Assembly: GCF_007565055.1 (NCBI RefSeq)
Contig: NC_044568.1
Location: 40,017,156-40,081,155 of the forward strand
DNA from: Rhinopithecus roxellana
Taxonomy: Eukaryota > Chordata > Mammalia > Primates > Cercopithecidae
DNA: 64,000 nt
Direction of reading: 5' to 3'
Part shown: one piece after another, positions 11,552 through 22,636 of the stretch
Layout of the letters: every line of letters begins with the position of its first letter
Position numbering within the stretch: the first letter of the stretch is position 1
Program-made: the position numbers and the translations under genes
The notes under the pieces: model-generated
What the model was told of the DNA's origin: nothing
Database searches by the model: none
What the model saw: only the letters and a program-made list of their open reading frames with translations

Positions 11552-13367
11552 CAGAGGACAGGACAACAAGGCCAATCTCAGGTCAGGTTCACTTCAAGGG
11601 AATGTTTGTCTGGGCTTTAATGGCGGATTTGGGTTTCACTGGTCAAATAGAACCAGGAAGGTGAGGATGAAGAGTAGTCTAGGAATCCTCTACATGTCCT
11701 CAAACATTAAAATGTAAAGAATTCCTGGAAACTAAAAAATTACCAACTCTCTTTTGGAGGTAGTAAAAGGAAACATGTAAATACAGAATAAATAAGATGG
11801 AGCAGGAATATATAATGTGGCAAAATTGGAGCAGGAATATACAACTATAAAGTCTACCTAATATTAATGTATTTCTTAATACCAAACAATAGTAGCAAAG
11901 ACCAGTGATGTTAAGCATACTAACTAGTCCTTCTGTACCTTCATGCTGTACATGACGGAAGTACTTCCCTCATTCATTTAGGGGGCATCCGCATGCTCAC
12001 TACTGGCTTGCCAAGAGCTTCTAAAATGTTTTTCCTTTCTCCACATTATATACTCACCAGCATATGCACATTGACAGTGAAATAAAGTATAGATTAAGAA
12101 AAATTATTCCAAAGCTTTTAGTAGGACAACATTGTTAGACATGGTAGGCATTAAAAAGACATCTTTTACATTTCGAGGACGGATTATTGTTGATATTAAA
12201 ATGTTTCAGTTTGGTGAAGTTTTTCAGGACATGGAGAAAAACTGGTCAAGAAGATTTAAGTTCAATTATTAACCCAATGCTTGATTCATTATTCCTTAGG
12301 CAGGAAAATAAATAAAAAGAGTAGCATGCATCATCTCTTTCCTCAATTATGAAAAAGCAGTGTATTTCTATTTGTCTTGACAGGTGACTCACAGGATGGG
12401 GAAAATAACCTCAAAATGCTATTAGGAAATGCTCAAAGAATTAAGATTTGCTGAATTTATCAACAGGAGTCTTCTAATTTCATCTTTAGGGTTTATAAAA
12501 CACTTCCTATGTGTTCTACTCAGAACTTTGAGGGTGACCTCCTAAGTCCACGTAATGTTTGTGTTAGCTGGTTGACCTTTATGAAGAAGCTAGTAATTAG
12601 ATATCCTTGGACCCAAGAGGACTAACTGAAGATGTCACAGCACTCAACAGTAAATGTGATTACGGAGTGAACATCCTTAGCTCATGATCTGGAAATATAG
12701 AAGGCACCAAAGCAATGCAAGGCCTCATATTCCTCTCAAAAGCAGAAATACAGTTCACGTTGACTTAGACTTGTAGAGGATTCTCGTGAGGAAGTTCCTG
12801 AAGTACTCATTCTTAGAAATCTTGATGAAGAAACTAAATAAAAGCATGGTGAGAGATGGTACAGGTGTGTCCCTTCGTACACATATTTCTCTTGCTGCTT
12901 TCTAACCCCTGACACCTGGATCTTTGGAGCTGAGTCATCATCTGTAACATTCATTCAGCATATTAGGAATGCTTGTGTCACGCAGAGTCCTTACTTTACT
13001 TAGAAGTAAGGTAAGCAGCTTAGTTGGAGTAGCCTTAATAGTGGCATTCACTTTCTAATACAGTAAGTAAAGAAAACATCAAAGAAACAGCTAATTTTTT
13101 AAAAACTCATTGAATAGTGCCTGGAACACAGTATGTACTCAGTAAATATTTTTATTATTATTAGAGTTTATTCTTATTATTGATGTTTTTATTACTTAGC
13201 AATCAGAGAATTAAAGGCATAATTTAGAGACTTAGGCAATAGAATAGTATACATACTATTTCCCTAAATTATATAGTGAAGAATATTTTACAACAATAGA
13301 CTATTATTACAGGGTTTCCAGCAGGATTTCCAACAGTCACACTGTGCTACAAGTTTATGTCTTTGAC
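11552..13367. other. Intergenic stretch without a gene
   Basis: Unrecognised DNA with scattered short frames. Bases about 13115-13160 resemble the 3' end of an L2 or MIR element ('gtgcctggaacacagtatgtactc' landmark). No host exon, RNA gene or promoter is apparent. Confidence 0.5.
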
Positions 13368-13503
13368 CAGGAGTTGACAAACTTGCCCTGTAAAGTGCCA
13401 AAGAGTAAATATTGTGGGGGCCAATGGACAATGCCCTCAACTCTTCGAGCAACTATTCCTGCTGAAACACCAACAGTCTCTTTTAGGGTTTACGTTTTAC
13501 ATT

Positions 13504-13517
13504 TAAAAATGTAAATA
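13504..13517 (+). repeat. L1 target-site duplication, left copy
   Basis: The 14-mer taaaaatgtaaata directly precedes the L1 5' end. The identical 14-mer follows the L1 tail at 19732-19745, which shows insertion by target-primed reverse transcription. The left side is A-rich, as expected of an L1 endonuclease site. Confidence 0.95.
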
Positions 13518-14555
13518 GGGGGCCGGAGCAAGATGGCCGAATAGGAACAGCTCCAGTCTCCAACTCCCAGCGCGAGCAACACAGAAGACCGGTGATGTCT
13601 GCATTTTGAACTGAGGTACTGGGGTCATCTCACTAGGGAGTGCCAGACAATCGGTGCTGGTCAGCTGCTGCAGCCCAACCAGCGAGAGCTGAAGCAGGGC
13701 GAGGCATCGCCTCACCTGGGAAGCGCAAGGGGGAAGGGAATCCCTTTTCCTAGCCAGGGGAACTGAGACACACAACACCTGGAAAATCGGGTGACTCCCA
13801 CCCCAATACTGCGCTTTAAGCAAACGGGCACACCAGGAGAATATATCCCACACCTGGCTGGGAGGGTCCCACGCCCATGGAGCCTCCCTCATTGCTAACA
13901 CAGCAGTCTGCGTGCGATCTAACCGCAAGGTGGCTGCGAGGCTGGGGGAGGGGCGCCTGCCATTGCTGAGGATTGAGTAGGTAAACAAAGCCACTGGGAA
14001 GCTCGAACTGGGTGGAGCTCACAGCAGCTCAAGGAAACCTGCCTGTCTCTGTAGACTCCACCTCTGGGGACAGGGCACAGTTAACAACAACAACAACAAA
14101 AGGAGCAGGAACCTCTGCAGACGCAAACGACTCTGTCTGACTGCTTTGAAGAGAGCAGTGGATCTCCCAACACGGAGGTTGAGATCTGAGAACGGACAGA
14201 CTGCCTGCTCAAGTGGGTCCCTGACCCCTGAGTAGCCTAACTGGGAGACATCCCCCACTAGGGGCAGTCTGACACCCCACACCTCACAGGATGGAGTACA
14301 ACCCTGAGAGGAAGCTTCCAAAGTAAGAATCAGACAGGTACACTCGCTGTTCAGCAATATTCTATCTTCTGCAACCTCTGCTGCTGATACCCAGGCAAAC
14401 AGGGTCTGGAGTGGACCTCAAGCAATCTCCAACAGACCTCCAGCTGAGGGTCCTGACTGTTAGAAGGAAAACTATCAAACAGGAAGGACACCTATACCAA
14501 AACCCCATCAGTACGTCACCATCATCAAAGACCAGAGGCAGATAAAACCACAAAG
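13518..14555 (+). promoter_or_regulatory. L1 5'UTR with internal Pol II promoter
   Basis: The L1 5'UTR works as an internal sense promoter and also contains an antisense promoter in its first 600 bp; both are known properties of primate L1. The YY1 core caagatggccg is intact at 13529-13539, the position that sets the L1 start site. The region is GC-rich compared with its surroundings and still holds some CpGs, but many expected CpG sites read as TG or CA. A (caa) run lies at about 14083-14099. At 1038 bp the UTR exceeds the length of the youngest L1s by about 129 bp. Confidence 0.85.
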
Positions 14556-15572
14556 ATGGGGAAAAAGCAGGGCAGAAAAGCTGGAAATTCAAAAAATAAG
14601 AGCGCATCTCCCCCTGCAAAGGAGCGCAGCCCATCGCCAGAAACGGATCAAAGCTGGTCAGAGAATGACTTTGACAAGATGAGAGAAGAAGGCTTCAGTC
14701 CATCAAACTTCTCAGAGCTAAAGGAGGAATTACGTACCCAGCGCAAAGAAACTAAAAATCTTGAAAAAAGAGTGGAAGAATTGACAGCTAGACTAATTAA
14801 TGCAGAGAAGGTCATAAACGAAATGACAGAGATGAAAACCATGACATGAGAAATACGTGACAAATGCACAAGCTTCAGTAACCGACTCGATCAACTGGAA
14901 GAAAGAGTATCAGCGATTGAGGATCAAATGAATGAAATGAAGCGAGAAGAGAAACCAAAAGAAAAAAGAAGAAAAAGAAATGAACAAAGCCTGCAGGAAG
15001 TATGGGATTATGTAAAAAGACCAAATCTACGTCTGATTGGGGTGCCTGAAAGTGAGGGGGAGAATGGAACCAAGTTGGAAAACACTCTTCAGGATATCAT
15101 CCAGGAGAACTTCCCCAACCTAGTAGGGCAGGCCAACATTCAAATTCAGGAAATACAGAGAACGCCACAAAGATACTCCTCCAGAAGAGCAACTCCAAGA
15201 CACATAATTGCCAGATTCACCAAAGTTGAAATGAAGGAAAGAATCTTAAGGGCAGCCAGAGAGAAAGGTCGGGTTACCCACAAAGGGAAGCCCATCAGAC
15301 TAACAGCAGATCTCTCAGCAGAAACTCTACAAGCCAGAAGAGAGTGGCGGCCGATATTCAACATTCTTAAAGAAAAGAATTTTAAACCCAGAATTTCATA
15401 TCCAGCCAAATTAAGTGTCATAAGTGAAGGAGAAATAAAATCCTTTACAGAGAAGCAAATGCTTAGAGATTTTGTCACTACCAGGCCTGCCTTACAAGAG
15501 ACCCTGAAGGAAGCCCTAAACATGGAAAGGAACAGCTGGTACCAGCCATTGCAAAAACATGCCAACATGTAA
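14556..15572 (+). pseudogene. ORF1: L1 ORF1 (RNA-binding protein) with one nonsense codon
   Basis: ORF1p is a trimeric RNA-binding chaperone that coats L1 RNA. From the ATG at 14556 to the TAA at 15570-15572 there are 338 codons, the usual L1PA length, with no frameshift. A single TGA at 14847-14849 (codon 98) stops the protein inside the coiled coil. The context aca-tga-gaa suggests decay of an arginine CGA codon, a CpG C-to-T change. The frame reopens and has the next Met at codon 125. Downstream the RNA-recognition domain (around codons 155-250, including a RLIGVPE segment at about 15031-15051) and the C-terminal domain look complete. The broken 97-residue N-terminal product would lack RNA binding. 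Confidence 0.95.
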
Positions 15573-15635
15573 AGACCATCGAGGCTAGGAAGAAACTGCA
15601 TCAACTAACGAGCAAAATAACCAGTTAATATCATA

Positions 15636-18600
15636 ATGGCAGGATCAAGTTCACACATAACAATATTAACCTTAAATGTAAATGGACTAAATGCTCCAAT
15701 TAAAAGACACAGACTGGCAAACTGGATAAAGAGTCAACACCCATCAGTCTGCTGTATTCAGGAGACCCATCTCACATGCAGAGACATACATAGGCTCAAA
15801 ATAAAGGGATGGAGGAAGATCTACCAAGCAAATGGAGAACAAAAAAAAGCAGGGGTTGCAATCCTAGTCTCTGATAAAACAGACTTGAAACCATCAAAGA
15901 TCAAAAGAGACAAAGAAGGCCATTACATAATGGTAAAGGGATCAATTCAACAGGAAGAGCTAACTCTCCTAAATATATATGCACCCAATACATGAGCACC
16001 CAGATTCATAAAGCAAGTCCTTAGAGACTTACAAAGAGACTTAGACTCCCACGGAATAATAATGGGGGACTTTAACACCTCACTGTCAACATTAGACAGA
16101 TCAATGAGACAGAAAGTTAACAAGGATATCCAGGAATTGAACTCATCTCTGCACCAAGTGGACCTAATAGACATCTATAGAATTCTCCACCCCAAATCAA
16201 CAGAATATACATTCTTCTCAGCACCACGTCACACTTATTCCAAAATTGACCACATAATTGGAAGTAAAGCACTCCTCAGCAAATGTAAAAGAACAGAAAT
16301 TATAACAAACTGTCTCTCAGACCACAGTGCAATCAAACTAGAACTCAGAACTAAGAAACTCACTCAAAACCGCTCAACTACATGGAAACTGAACAACCTG
16401 CTCCTGAATGACTACTGGGTACATAACGAAATGAAGGCAGAAATAAAGATGTTCTTTGAAACCAATGAGAACAAAGATACAACATACCAGAATCTCTGGG
16501 ACACATTTAAAGCAGTGTGTAGAGGGAAATTTATAGCACTAAATGCCCACAAGAGAAAGCTGGAAAGATCTAAAATTGACACTCTAACATCACAATTAAA
16601 AGAACTAGAGAGGCAAGAGCAAACACATTCAAAAGCTAGCAGAAGGCAAGAAATAACTAAGATCAGAGCAGAACTGAAGGAGATAGAGACACAAAAAACC
16701 CTCCAAAAAAATCAATGAATCCAGGAGTTGGCTTTTTGAAAAGATCAACAAAATTGACAGACCACTAGCAAGACTAATAAAGAACAAAAGAGAGAAGAAT
16801 CAAATAGATGCAATAAAAAATGATAAAGGGGATATCACCACAGACCCCACAGAAATACAAACTACCATCAGAGAATACTATAAACACCTCTACGCAAATC
16901 AACTAGAAAATCTAGAAGAAATGGATAATTTCCCGGACACTTACACTCTTCCAAGACTAAACCAGGAAGAAGTTGAATCCCTGAATAGACCAATAGCAGG
17001 CTCTGAAATTGAGGCAATAATTAATAGCCTACCAACCAAAAAAAGTCCAGGACCAGATGGATTCACAGCTGAATTCTACCAGAGGTACAAGGAGGAGCTG
17101 GTACCATTCCTTCTGAAACTATTCCAATCAATAGAAAAAGAGGGAATCCTCCCTAACTCATTTTATGAGGCCAACATCATCCTGATACCAAAGCCTGGCA
17201 GAGACACAACAAAAAAAGAGAATTTTAGACCAATATCCCTGATGAACATCGATGCAAAAATCCTCAATAAAATACTGGCAAATTGGATTCAGCAGCACAT
17301 CAAAAAGCTTATCCACCATTATCAAGTGGGCTTCATCCCTGGGATGCAAGGCTGGTTCAACATTCGCAAATCAATAAACGTAATCCAGCATATAAACAGA
17401 ACCAAAGACAAGAACCACATGATTATCTCAATAGATGCAGAAAAGGCTTTTGACATAATTCAACAGCCCTTCATGCTAAAAATGCTCAATAAATTCGGTA
17501 TTGATGGAACGTACCTCAAAATAATAAGAGCTATTTATGACAAACCCACAGCTAATATCATACTGAATGGGCAAAAACTGGAAAAATTCCCTTTGAAAAC
17601 TGGCACAAGACAGGGATGCCATCTCTCACCACTCCTATTCAACATAGTGTTGGAAGTTCTGGCTAGGGCAATCAGGCAAGAGAAAGAAATCAAGGGTATT
17701 CAATTAGGAAAAGAAGAAGTCAAATTGTCCCTGTTTCTGATGACATGATTGTATATTTAGAAAACCCCATCATCTCAGTCAAAAATCTCCTTAAGCTGAT
17801 AAGCAACTTCAGCAAAGTCTCAGGATACAAAATCAATGTGCAAAAATCACAAGCATTCTTATACACCAGTAACAGACAAACAGAGAGCCAAATCATGAAT
17901 GAATCTTCCATTCACAATTGCTTCAAAGATAATAAAATACCTAGGAATACAACTTACAAGGGATGTCAAGGACCTCTTCAAGGAGAACTACAAACCACTG
18001 CTCAGTGAAATCAAAGAGGACACAAACAAATGGAAGAACATACCATGCTCATGGATAGGAAGAATCAATATTGTGAAAATGGCCATACTGCCCAAGGTTA
18101 TTTATAGATTCAATGCCATCCCCATCAAGCTACCAATGACTTTCTTCACAGAATTGGAAAAAACTGCTTTAAAGTTCATATGGAACCAAAAAAGAGCCCG
18201 CATTGCCAAGACAATCCTAAGTCAAAAGGACAAAGCTGGAGGCATCATGCTACCTGACTTCAAACTATACTACAAGGCTACAGTAACCAAAACAGCATGG
18301 TACTGGTACCAAAACAGAGATATAGACCCATGGAACAGAACAGAGTCCTCAGAAATAATACCACACATCTACAGCCATCTGATCTTTGACAAACCTGCGA
18401 GAAACAAGAAATGGGGAAAGGATTCCCTATTTAATAAATGGTGCTGGGAAAATTGGCTAGCCATAAGTAGAAAGCTGAAACTGGATCCTTTCCTTACCCC
18501 TTATACGAAGATTAATTCAAGATGGATTAGAGACTTAAATGTTAGACCTAATACCATAAAAACCCTAGAAGAAAACCTAGGTAATACCATTCAGGACATA

Positions 18601-19463
18601 GGCATGGGCAAGGACTTCATGTCTAAAACACCAAAAGCAACGGCAGCAAAAGCCGAAATTGACACATGGGATCTAATTAAACTAAAGAGCTTCTGCACAG
18701 CAAAAGAAACTACCATAAAGTGAACAGGCAACCTACAGAATGGGAGAAAATTTTTGCAATCTACTCATCTGACAAAGGGCTAATATCCAGAATCTACAAA
18801 GAACTCAAACAAATATACAAGAAAAAAACAAACAACCCCATCAAAAAGTGGCCAAAGGATATGAACAGACATTTCTCAAAAGAAGACATTCATACAGCCA
18901 ACAGACACAGGAAAAAATGCTCATCATCACTCGCCATCAGAGAAATGCAAATCAAAACCACAATGAGATACCATCTCACACCAGTTAGAATGGCAATCAT
19001 TAAAAAGTCAGGAAACAACAGGTGTCGGAGAGGATGTGGAGAAATAGGAACACTTTTACACTGTTGGTGAGATTGTAAACTAGTTCAACCATTATGGAAA
19101 ACAGTATGGCAATTCCTCAAGGATCTAGAACTAGATATACCATATGACCCAGCCATCCCACTACTGGGTATATACCCAAAGGATTATAAATCATGCTGCT
19201 ATAAAGACACATGCACACGTATGTTTATTGCGGCACTATTCACAATAGCAAAGACTTGGAATCAACCCAAATGTCCATCTGTGACAGACTGGATTAAGAA
19301 AATGTGGCACATATACACCATGGAATACTATGCAGCCATAAAAAAGGATGAGTTTGTGTCCTCTGTAGGGACATGGATGCAGCTGGAAACCATCATTCTT
19401 AGCAAACTATCACAAGAAGAGAAAACCAAACACCGCATGTTCTCACTCATAGGTGGGAACTGA
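15636..19463 (+). pseudogene. ORF2: L1 ORF2 (endonuclease/reverse transcriptase) with six lesions
   Basis: ORF2p nicks genomic DNA and reverse transcribes L1 RNA. ATG to final TGA spans 1275 codons plus stop, the canonical length, because two +1 and two -1 changes cancel. All apurinic-type endonuclease catalytic positions are present: N14, E43, D145, N147, T192, D205, D229 and H230. Lesions: TGA at 15993-15995 (codon 120); an extra A in the A-run at 16705-16711; a 1-bp loss at about 17734-17744 inside the reverse transcriptase FADD box; +1 at about 17899-17906; -1 at about 18711-18721; and TGA at 19068-19070 (codon 1145, Trp TGG to TGA) inside the C-terminal Cys/His motif. The upstream SIDAEKAFD motif of the RT domain, with its catalytic Asp, is still readable at about 17431-17457. 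Confidence 0.95.
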
Positions 19464-19731
19464 ACAATGGGATCACTTGGACTCGGGAAGGGGAACATCA
19501 CACACCGGGGCCTATCATGGGGAGGGGGGAGGGGGGAGGGATTGCATTGGGAGTTATACCTGATATGAATGATGAATTGATGGGTGCTGACGAGTTGATG
19601 GGTGCAGCACACCAACATGGCACAAGTATACATATGTAACAAACCTGCACGTTATGCACATGTACCCTAGAACTTAAAGTATAATAATAATAAAAAAAAA
19701 TTTAAAAAATAAAAATTAAAAAAAATAAAAA
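19464..19731 (+). other. L1 3'UTR, G-rich tract and A-rich tail
   Basis: The 3'UTR contains a polypurine G-tract at 19519-19540 with four G runs of three or more, a conserved L1 feature able to form a G-quadruplex. An 18-bp imperfect tandem repeat follows at 19571-19606. The tail (19681-19731) is A-rich but broken by T and taa units, indicating an old insertion. Confidence 0.9.
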
Positions 19732-19745
19732 TAAAAATGTAAATA
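19732..19745 (+). repeat. L1 target-site duplication, right copy
   Basis: An exact copy of the 14-mer at 13504-13517, placed between the L1 tail and the next Alu. Confidence 0.95.
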
Positions 19746-19747
19746 AT

Positions 19748-20045
19748 GGCTGGGCGAGGTGGCTGACGCCTGTAATCCCAGCACTTTGAGATGCCGAGGC
19801 AGGCGGATCACCTGAGGTCAGGAGTTCGAGAACAGCCTGACCAACTTGGTGAAACCCCATCTCTACTAAAAATACAAAATTAGCTGGGTGTGGTGATGCA
19901 TGCCTGTAATCCCAGCTACTCTGGATGCTGAGGCAGAAGAATTGCTTGAACCTGGGAGGCGGAGGTTGCAGTGAGCCAAGATCACACCATTGCACTCCAG
20001 CTTGGGCAACAAGAGCAAAGTTCTGTCTCAAAAAAAAAAAAAAAA
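19748..20045 (+). mobile_element. Alu SINE abutting the L1
   Basis: A complete Alu starting two bases after the L1's right duplication and ending in an A-tail. 'aaaaatg' occurs on both sides (19733-19739 and about 20041-20047), so the Alu probably used the A-rich duplicated L1 target as its own insertion site. Confidence 0.95.
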
Positions 20046-20130
20046 TGGAAACACCAGTCATAACTTATGGGCCATATGAAAACAGGTAGTGGGCTGGATT
20101 TGACACACGGGCAGTGACTTGTCAACCCTG

Positions 20131-20709
20131 TGCTAGAGAATTATTTTTTTTATCTTAGGGAGGGCACACTGCTGCTACATAATCACACAGACATCTACAT
20201 GTGTGTGTTTCAAATCTTGGCTATGAATAATTCTACACTTTAATAAAAAATACGATTTCCATCATTTTTATTTCATACATACCTACAAACACTCTTGAAA
20301 GCGAGACAGCCCTAATGTATTGAAAACAATTCAGTTTGAGGGCTGCCAGCTCAAATGAAACAAAAATAGACTTTCTTTACTTATTGTTTCTTTCACTCTC
20401 ACAATAGAAGTTTTATTTTGAGAAAACCATAAATTTATTATTAGTCAAATAGTTAGATACCTGAAAGATCATAAGCTGATTCCTTCAGGAGGAGTCATTC
20501 AGCCTTGTGTGCCTCTTCACAGCCCCCAAAGCCTTAAGGAGTTCTACAAAATTTGAGTTGAGGAAATATTTCATGTGGAAAGACTAGGACCAGGGTTCCA
20601 GAGCAAAGCTTTTTAGAACTTCATGTACTATATCCTGCATGGTTATTCCTATGCCTGAAGGAATCAAGATTTGCTAGACTGAGTTTCCTTTTCTTTTGTC
20701 TACTTAGGT
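20131..20709. other. Intergenic stretch, nothing recognised
   Basis: No gene or clear repeat recognised. Confidence 0.5.
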
Positions 20710-21060
20710 TTATTGTTATTCAACAAGTATTATATTCATCACCCTCTAGCATAAAGCCTGAACACAACAAAGTGGAAATAAGCACTTTTTGGTTTCTTCC
20801 CTCATGGAAGTCACATTTTGTAGTGGAAGAGAGGGCACGTGGCAGGCAAGTAACAAGAGACCAAATAATTCAAACAACATCAGGATAATTTTTGATCTAC
20901 AGGAAACAAGGAAGGTGCAGTTTGGAATGATTGCAGGGGGTGGACCTCCTTTTGGATAGGCTGGTGGTGAAGCCTTCTTCAGGAAGTTTGCATTTGAACG
21001 GGACCCTGAGGATTGAGAAGGAGCCAGGCAGGAAAACAACACATGGAACATCTTCCAAAA
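20710..21060 (-). mobile_element. L2 LINE 3' region fragment
   Basis: On the plus strand it reads as the reverse complement of L2: 'ggtggacctccttttggatagg', 'gtgaagccttcttcaggaag', 'tttgcatttgaacgggaccctga' and 'ggattgagaaggagccaggcagg' are its landmarks. Strongly diverged. Confidence 0.65.
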
Positions 21061-21815
21061 CGAGAACTAGCAAGATACATTCCTAGGCAGAATTGTCTAT
21101 GCTTAAGAAATTGTCAGAAAGCCATGGGGTTAAAGCAGAATGGCAAGAGAGAGAGCATCATAAGATAGAGCCTGTAGATCATGGAAAGTAGCTCAAATAC
21201 AACTCTGAGAAGTTGGAATACTATTCTAAAGCAGTGGGAAATCATGAACAAGATTTTACCCACCTTTGAGAGGTATAGATGTGAAACATAATGAATTGAG
21301 CAAAGGGATGAAGAGTTCACTTAAACCTAGTGGTTTACTTTTTTTGACATTAGTCTTTCTGGTAACTCTAATAGATGAAACAGTACTTACAATAGCCCTT
21401 GGTTTCACTGTGGACTCTGTATGTGTGGGAACACTCATGATTGACAGTTTTGAAATCTCTGCTCACATGCCTCATGAGGCTATGTCATAATTTCAGTAAT
21501 CACCATGGTGATTTAGCCACCCCTACCAAAGTGAAAAAGACATTGTCATTCCCCCATAAGTTATCATGCTCTCAACACGGACAGTTTTAAGCAGGGGAAA
21601 ACAATCCCCGGTTTAGAATCATCACGCAAATCATAGCCCCTTTGGGAAGCTATGATGTTGGTTGTTGTCACACCTCCAGACATTAACACTAACTCCTTTG
21701 AGCAGCCTTTATCACTGCAAATTATCACGACCACAAACTGCTAGCATATAAAGGTCAAGGACACACAAAGAAACTAGTTAACCACTACTTCAGGTATCCT
21801 CACTCTAAGAGCAAT
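21061..21815. other. Intergenic stretch without a gene
   Basis: The first 170 bp may continue the same old LINE or a related repeat. The rest is unrecognised. Overlapping short frames around 21256-21490 on both strands show no domain. Confidence 0.45.
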
Positions 21816-21819
21816 CATT

Positions 21820-21962
21820 CACTCATTCATTCATTCATTCATTCATTCATTCATTCATTCAACAACTGCATTTGGGTACTGTTCTAGGTGCTGAAATGTG
21901 AGACTGAACAAAACAAAAACTCCTACCCTCCTGGAGCATACACACTAGTTTGGTAGGAATTG
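21820..21962 (-). mobile_element. L2 3' end with expanded (TCAT)n
   Basis: The (ATTC)n/(TCAT)n run at about 21821-21861 is the expanded terminal repeat of an L2 copy on the minus strand. It is followed by 'ggtactgttctaggtgctgaaatgtgagactgaacaaaac' type L2 sequence. Confidence 0.8.
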
Positions 21963-22119
21963 TATCTCCACATAAATATAACGTGCTAGATTCAATAACA
22001 ATCTCCTGAAAAGTATTGGTCTTTTCTTTTCCTTTTTCTCAAAAACAACATTATTTTCCAGGGTCAAGGCTCTCAGTTGAAATTATATCTGCCTGTGCCT
22101 CCAAACTAAAAAAGGAGAC

Positions 22120-22542
22120 TGTGACAGTTCATCTTAGGTGTCAGCTTGATTGGATTAATGTATACCCAGACCACAGATAAAAAATTATTTCTGGCTGTGA
22201 CTGTGAGGAGGATGTTTCTTGAGGAAATTGGCATGTGAGTCGATGGACTGCACAGGAAAGATCTGCCTACAATGTATGTGGGCATCATTCAATTGGCTAG
22301 GTGCGAGGGGGCAAAGATAGAACAAAAAGGCAGAGGAAAGGTGAATGCGTGCTTGCTTTCTCCTGGAGCAGAGACACTCTTCTTCTCCAGCCCTTCAACA
22401 TCAGAACTTCAGGTTCTCTGGCCTCTGGACTCCAAGACTGGCATCAGCAGCTTCCCATGTTCTCACGTCCACAGATGGCCTTTCGTAGGACTTCTCAGCC
22501 TTCATAATCACATGAGCCAATTCCATTAATAAAGCTCCTCTC

Positions 22543-22574
<32 letters not shown>

Positions 22575-22586
22575 GTCTCTCTCTCG

Positions 22587-22636
<50 letters not shown>

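Larger units (their letters stand above)
13518..19731 (+). mobile_element. Full-length LINE-1 (L1PA-type)
   Basis: A complete 6.2-kb L1: 5'UTR 13518-14555, ORF1 14556-15572, a 63-bp inter-ORF spacer, ORF2 15636-19463, 3'UTR and an A-rich tail to 19731. It begins with the G-rich start and YY1-site region expected of an untruncated L1, and a perfect 14-bp duplication flanks it. Both ORFs keep canonical length, but one stop breaks ORF1 and six lesions break ORF2, so the copy is inactive. The roughly 1038-bp 5'UTR is longer than the roughly 910 bp of the youngest human L1s, which points to an L1PA subfamily older than L1PA2/L1HS. It lies in the same orientation as the L1 at the window start. Confidence 0.97.
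13368..20130 (-). mobile_element. hAT-type MITE, interrupted by L1 and Alu
   Basis: The two outer pieces, 13368-13517 and 20046-20130, join into one nonautonomous hAT-family element. The left piece begins cag-gagttgacaaac and has 'agagtaaatattgtgggggcc'; the right piece has 'aaaacaggtagtgggctgg' and ends gtcaaccctg. The same family occurs intact at about 62054-62272. Its terminal repeats resemble CAGGGGTCGGCAAAC, a common mammalian MITE that I cannot name safely. A full-length L1 and then an Alu were inserted into it. Confidence 0.75.

Noticed and set aside
14019..14357. 112-codon minus-strand frame in the L1 5'UTR with a leucine run
   Set aside because: The leucine run comes from the (caa)n stretch read in reverse and the rest is L1 5'UTR; it lies outside the expected ORF0 position.
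19702..20061. 119-codon minus-strand frame, and similar ones at 9874-10164, 10954-11226, 11323-11575, 33380-33801, 36872-37138 and 60847-61062
   Set aside because: These are the familiar open antisense frames of Alu elements, with the usual FFF-leading and 'LECSG/AQAGVQWCDLGSLQ'-like wording; no gene structure around them.
21820..21865. Possible CRISPR-like or regulatory direct repeat (TCAT)n
   Set aside because: It is a plain tetranucleotide expansion at the end of a reversed L2 element in a mammalian genome.
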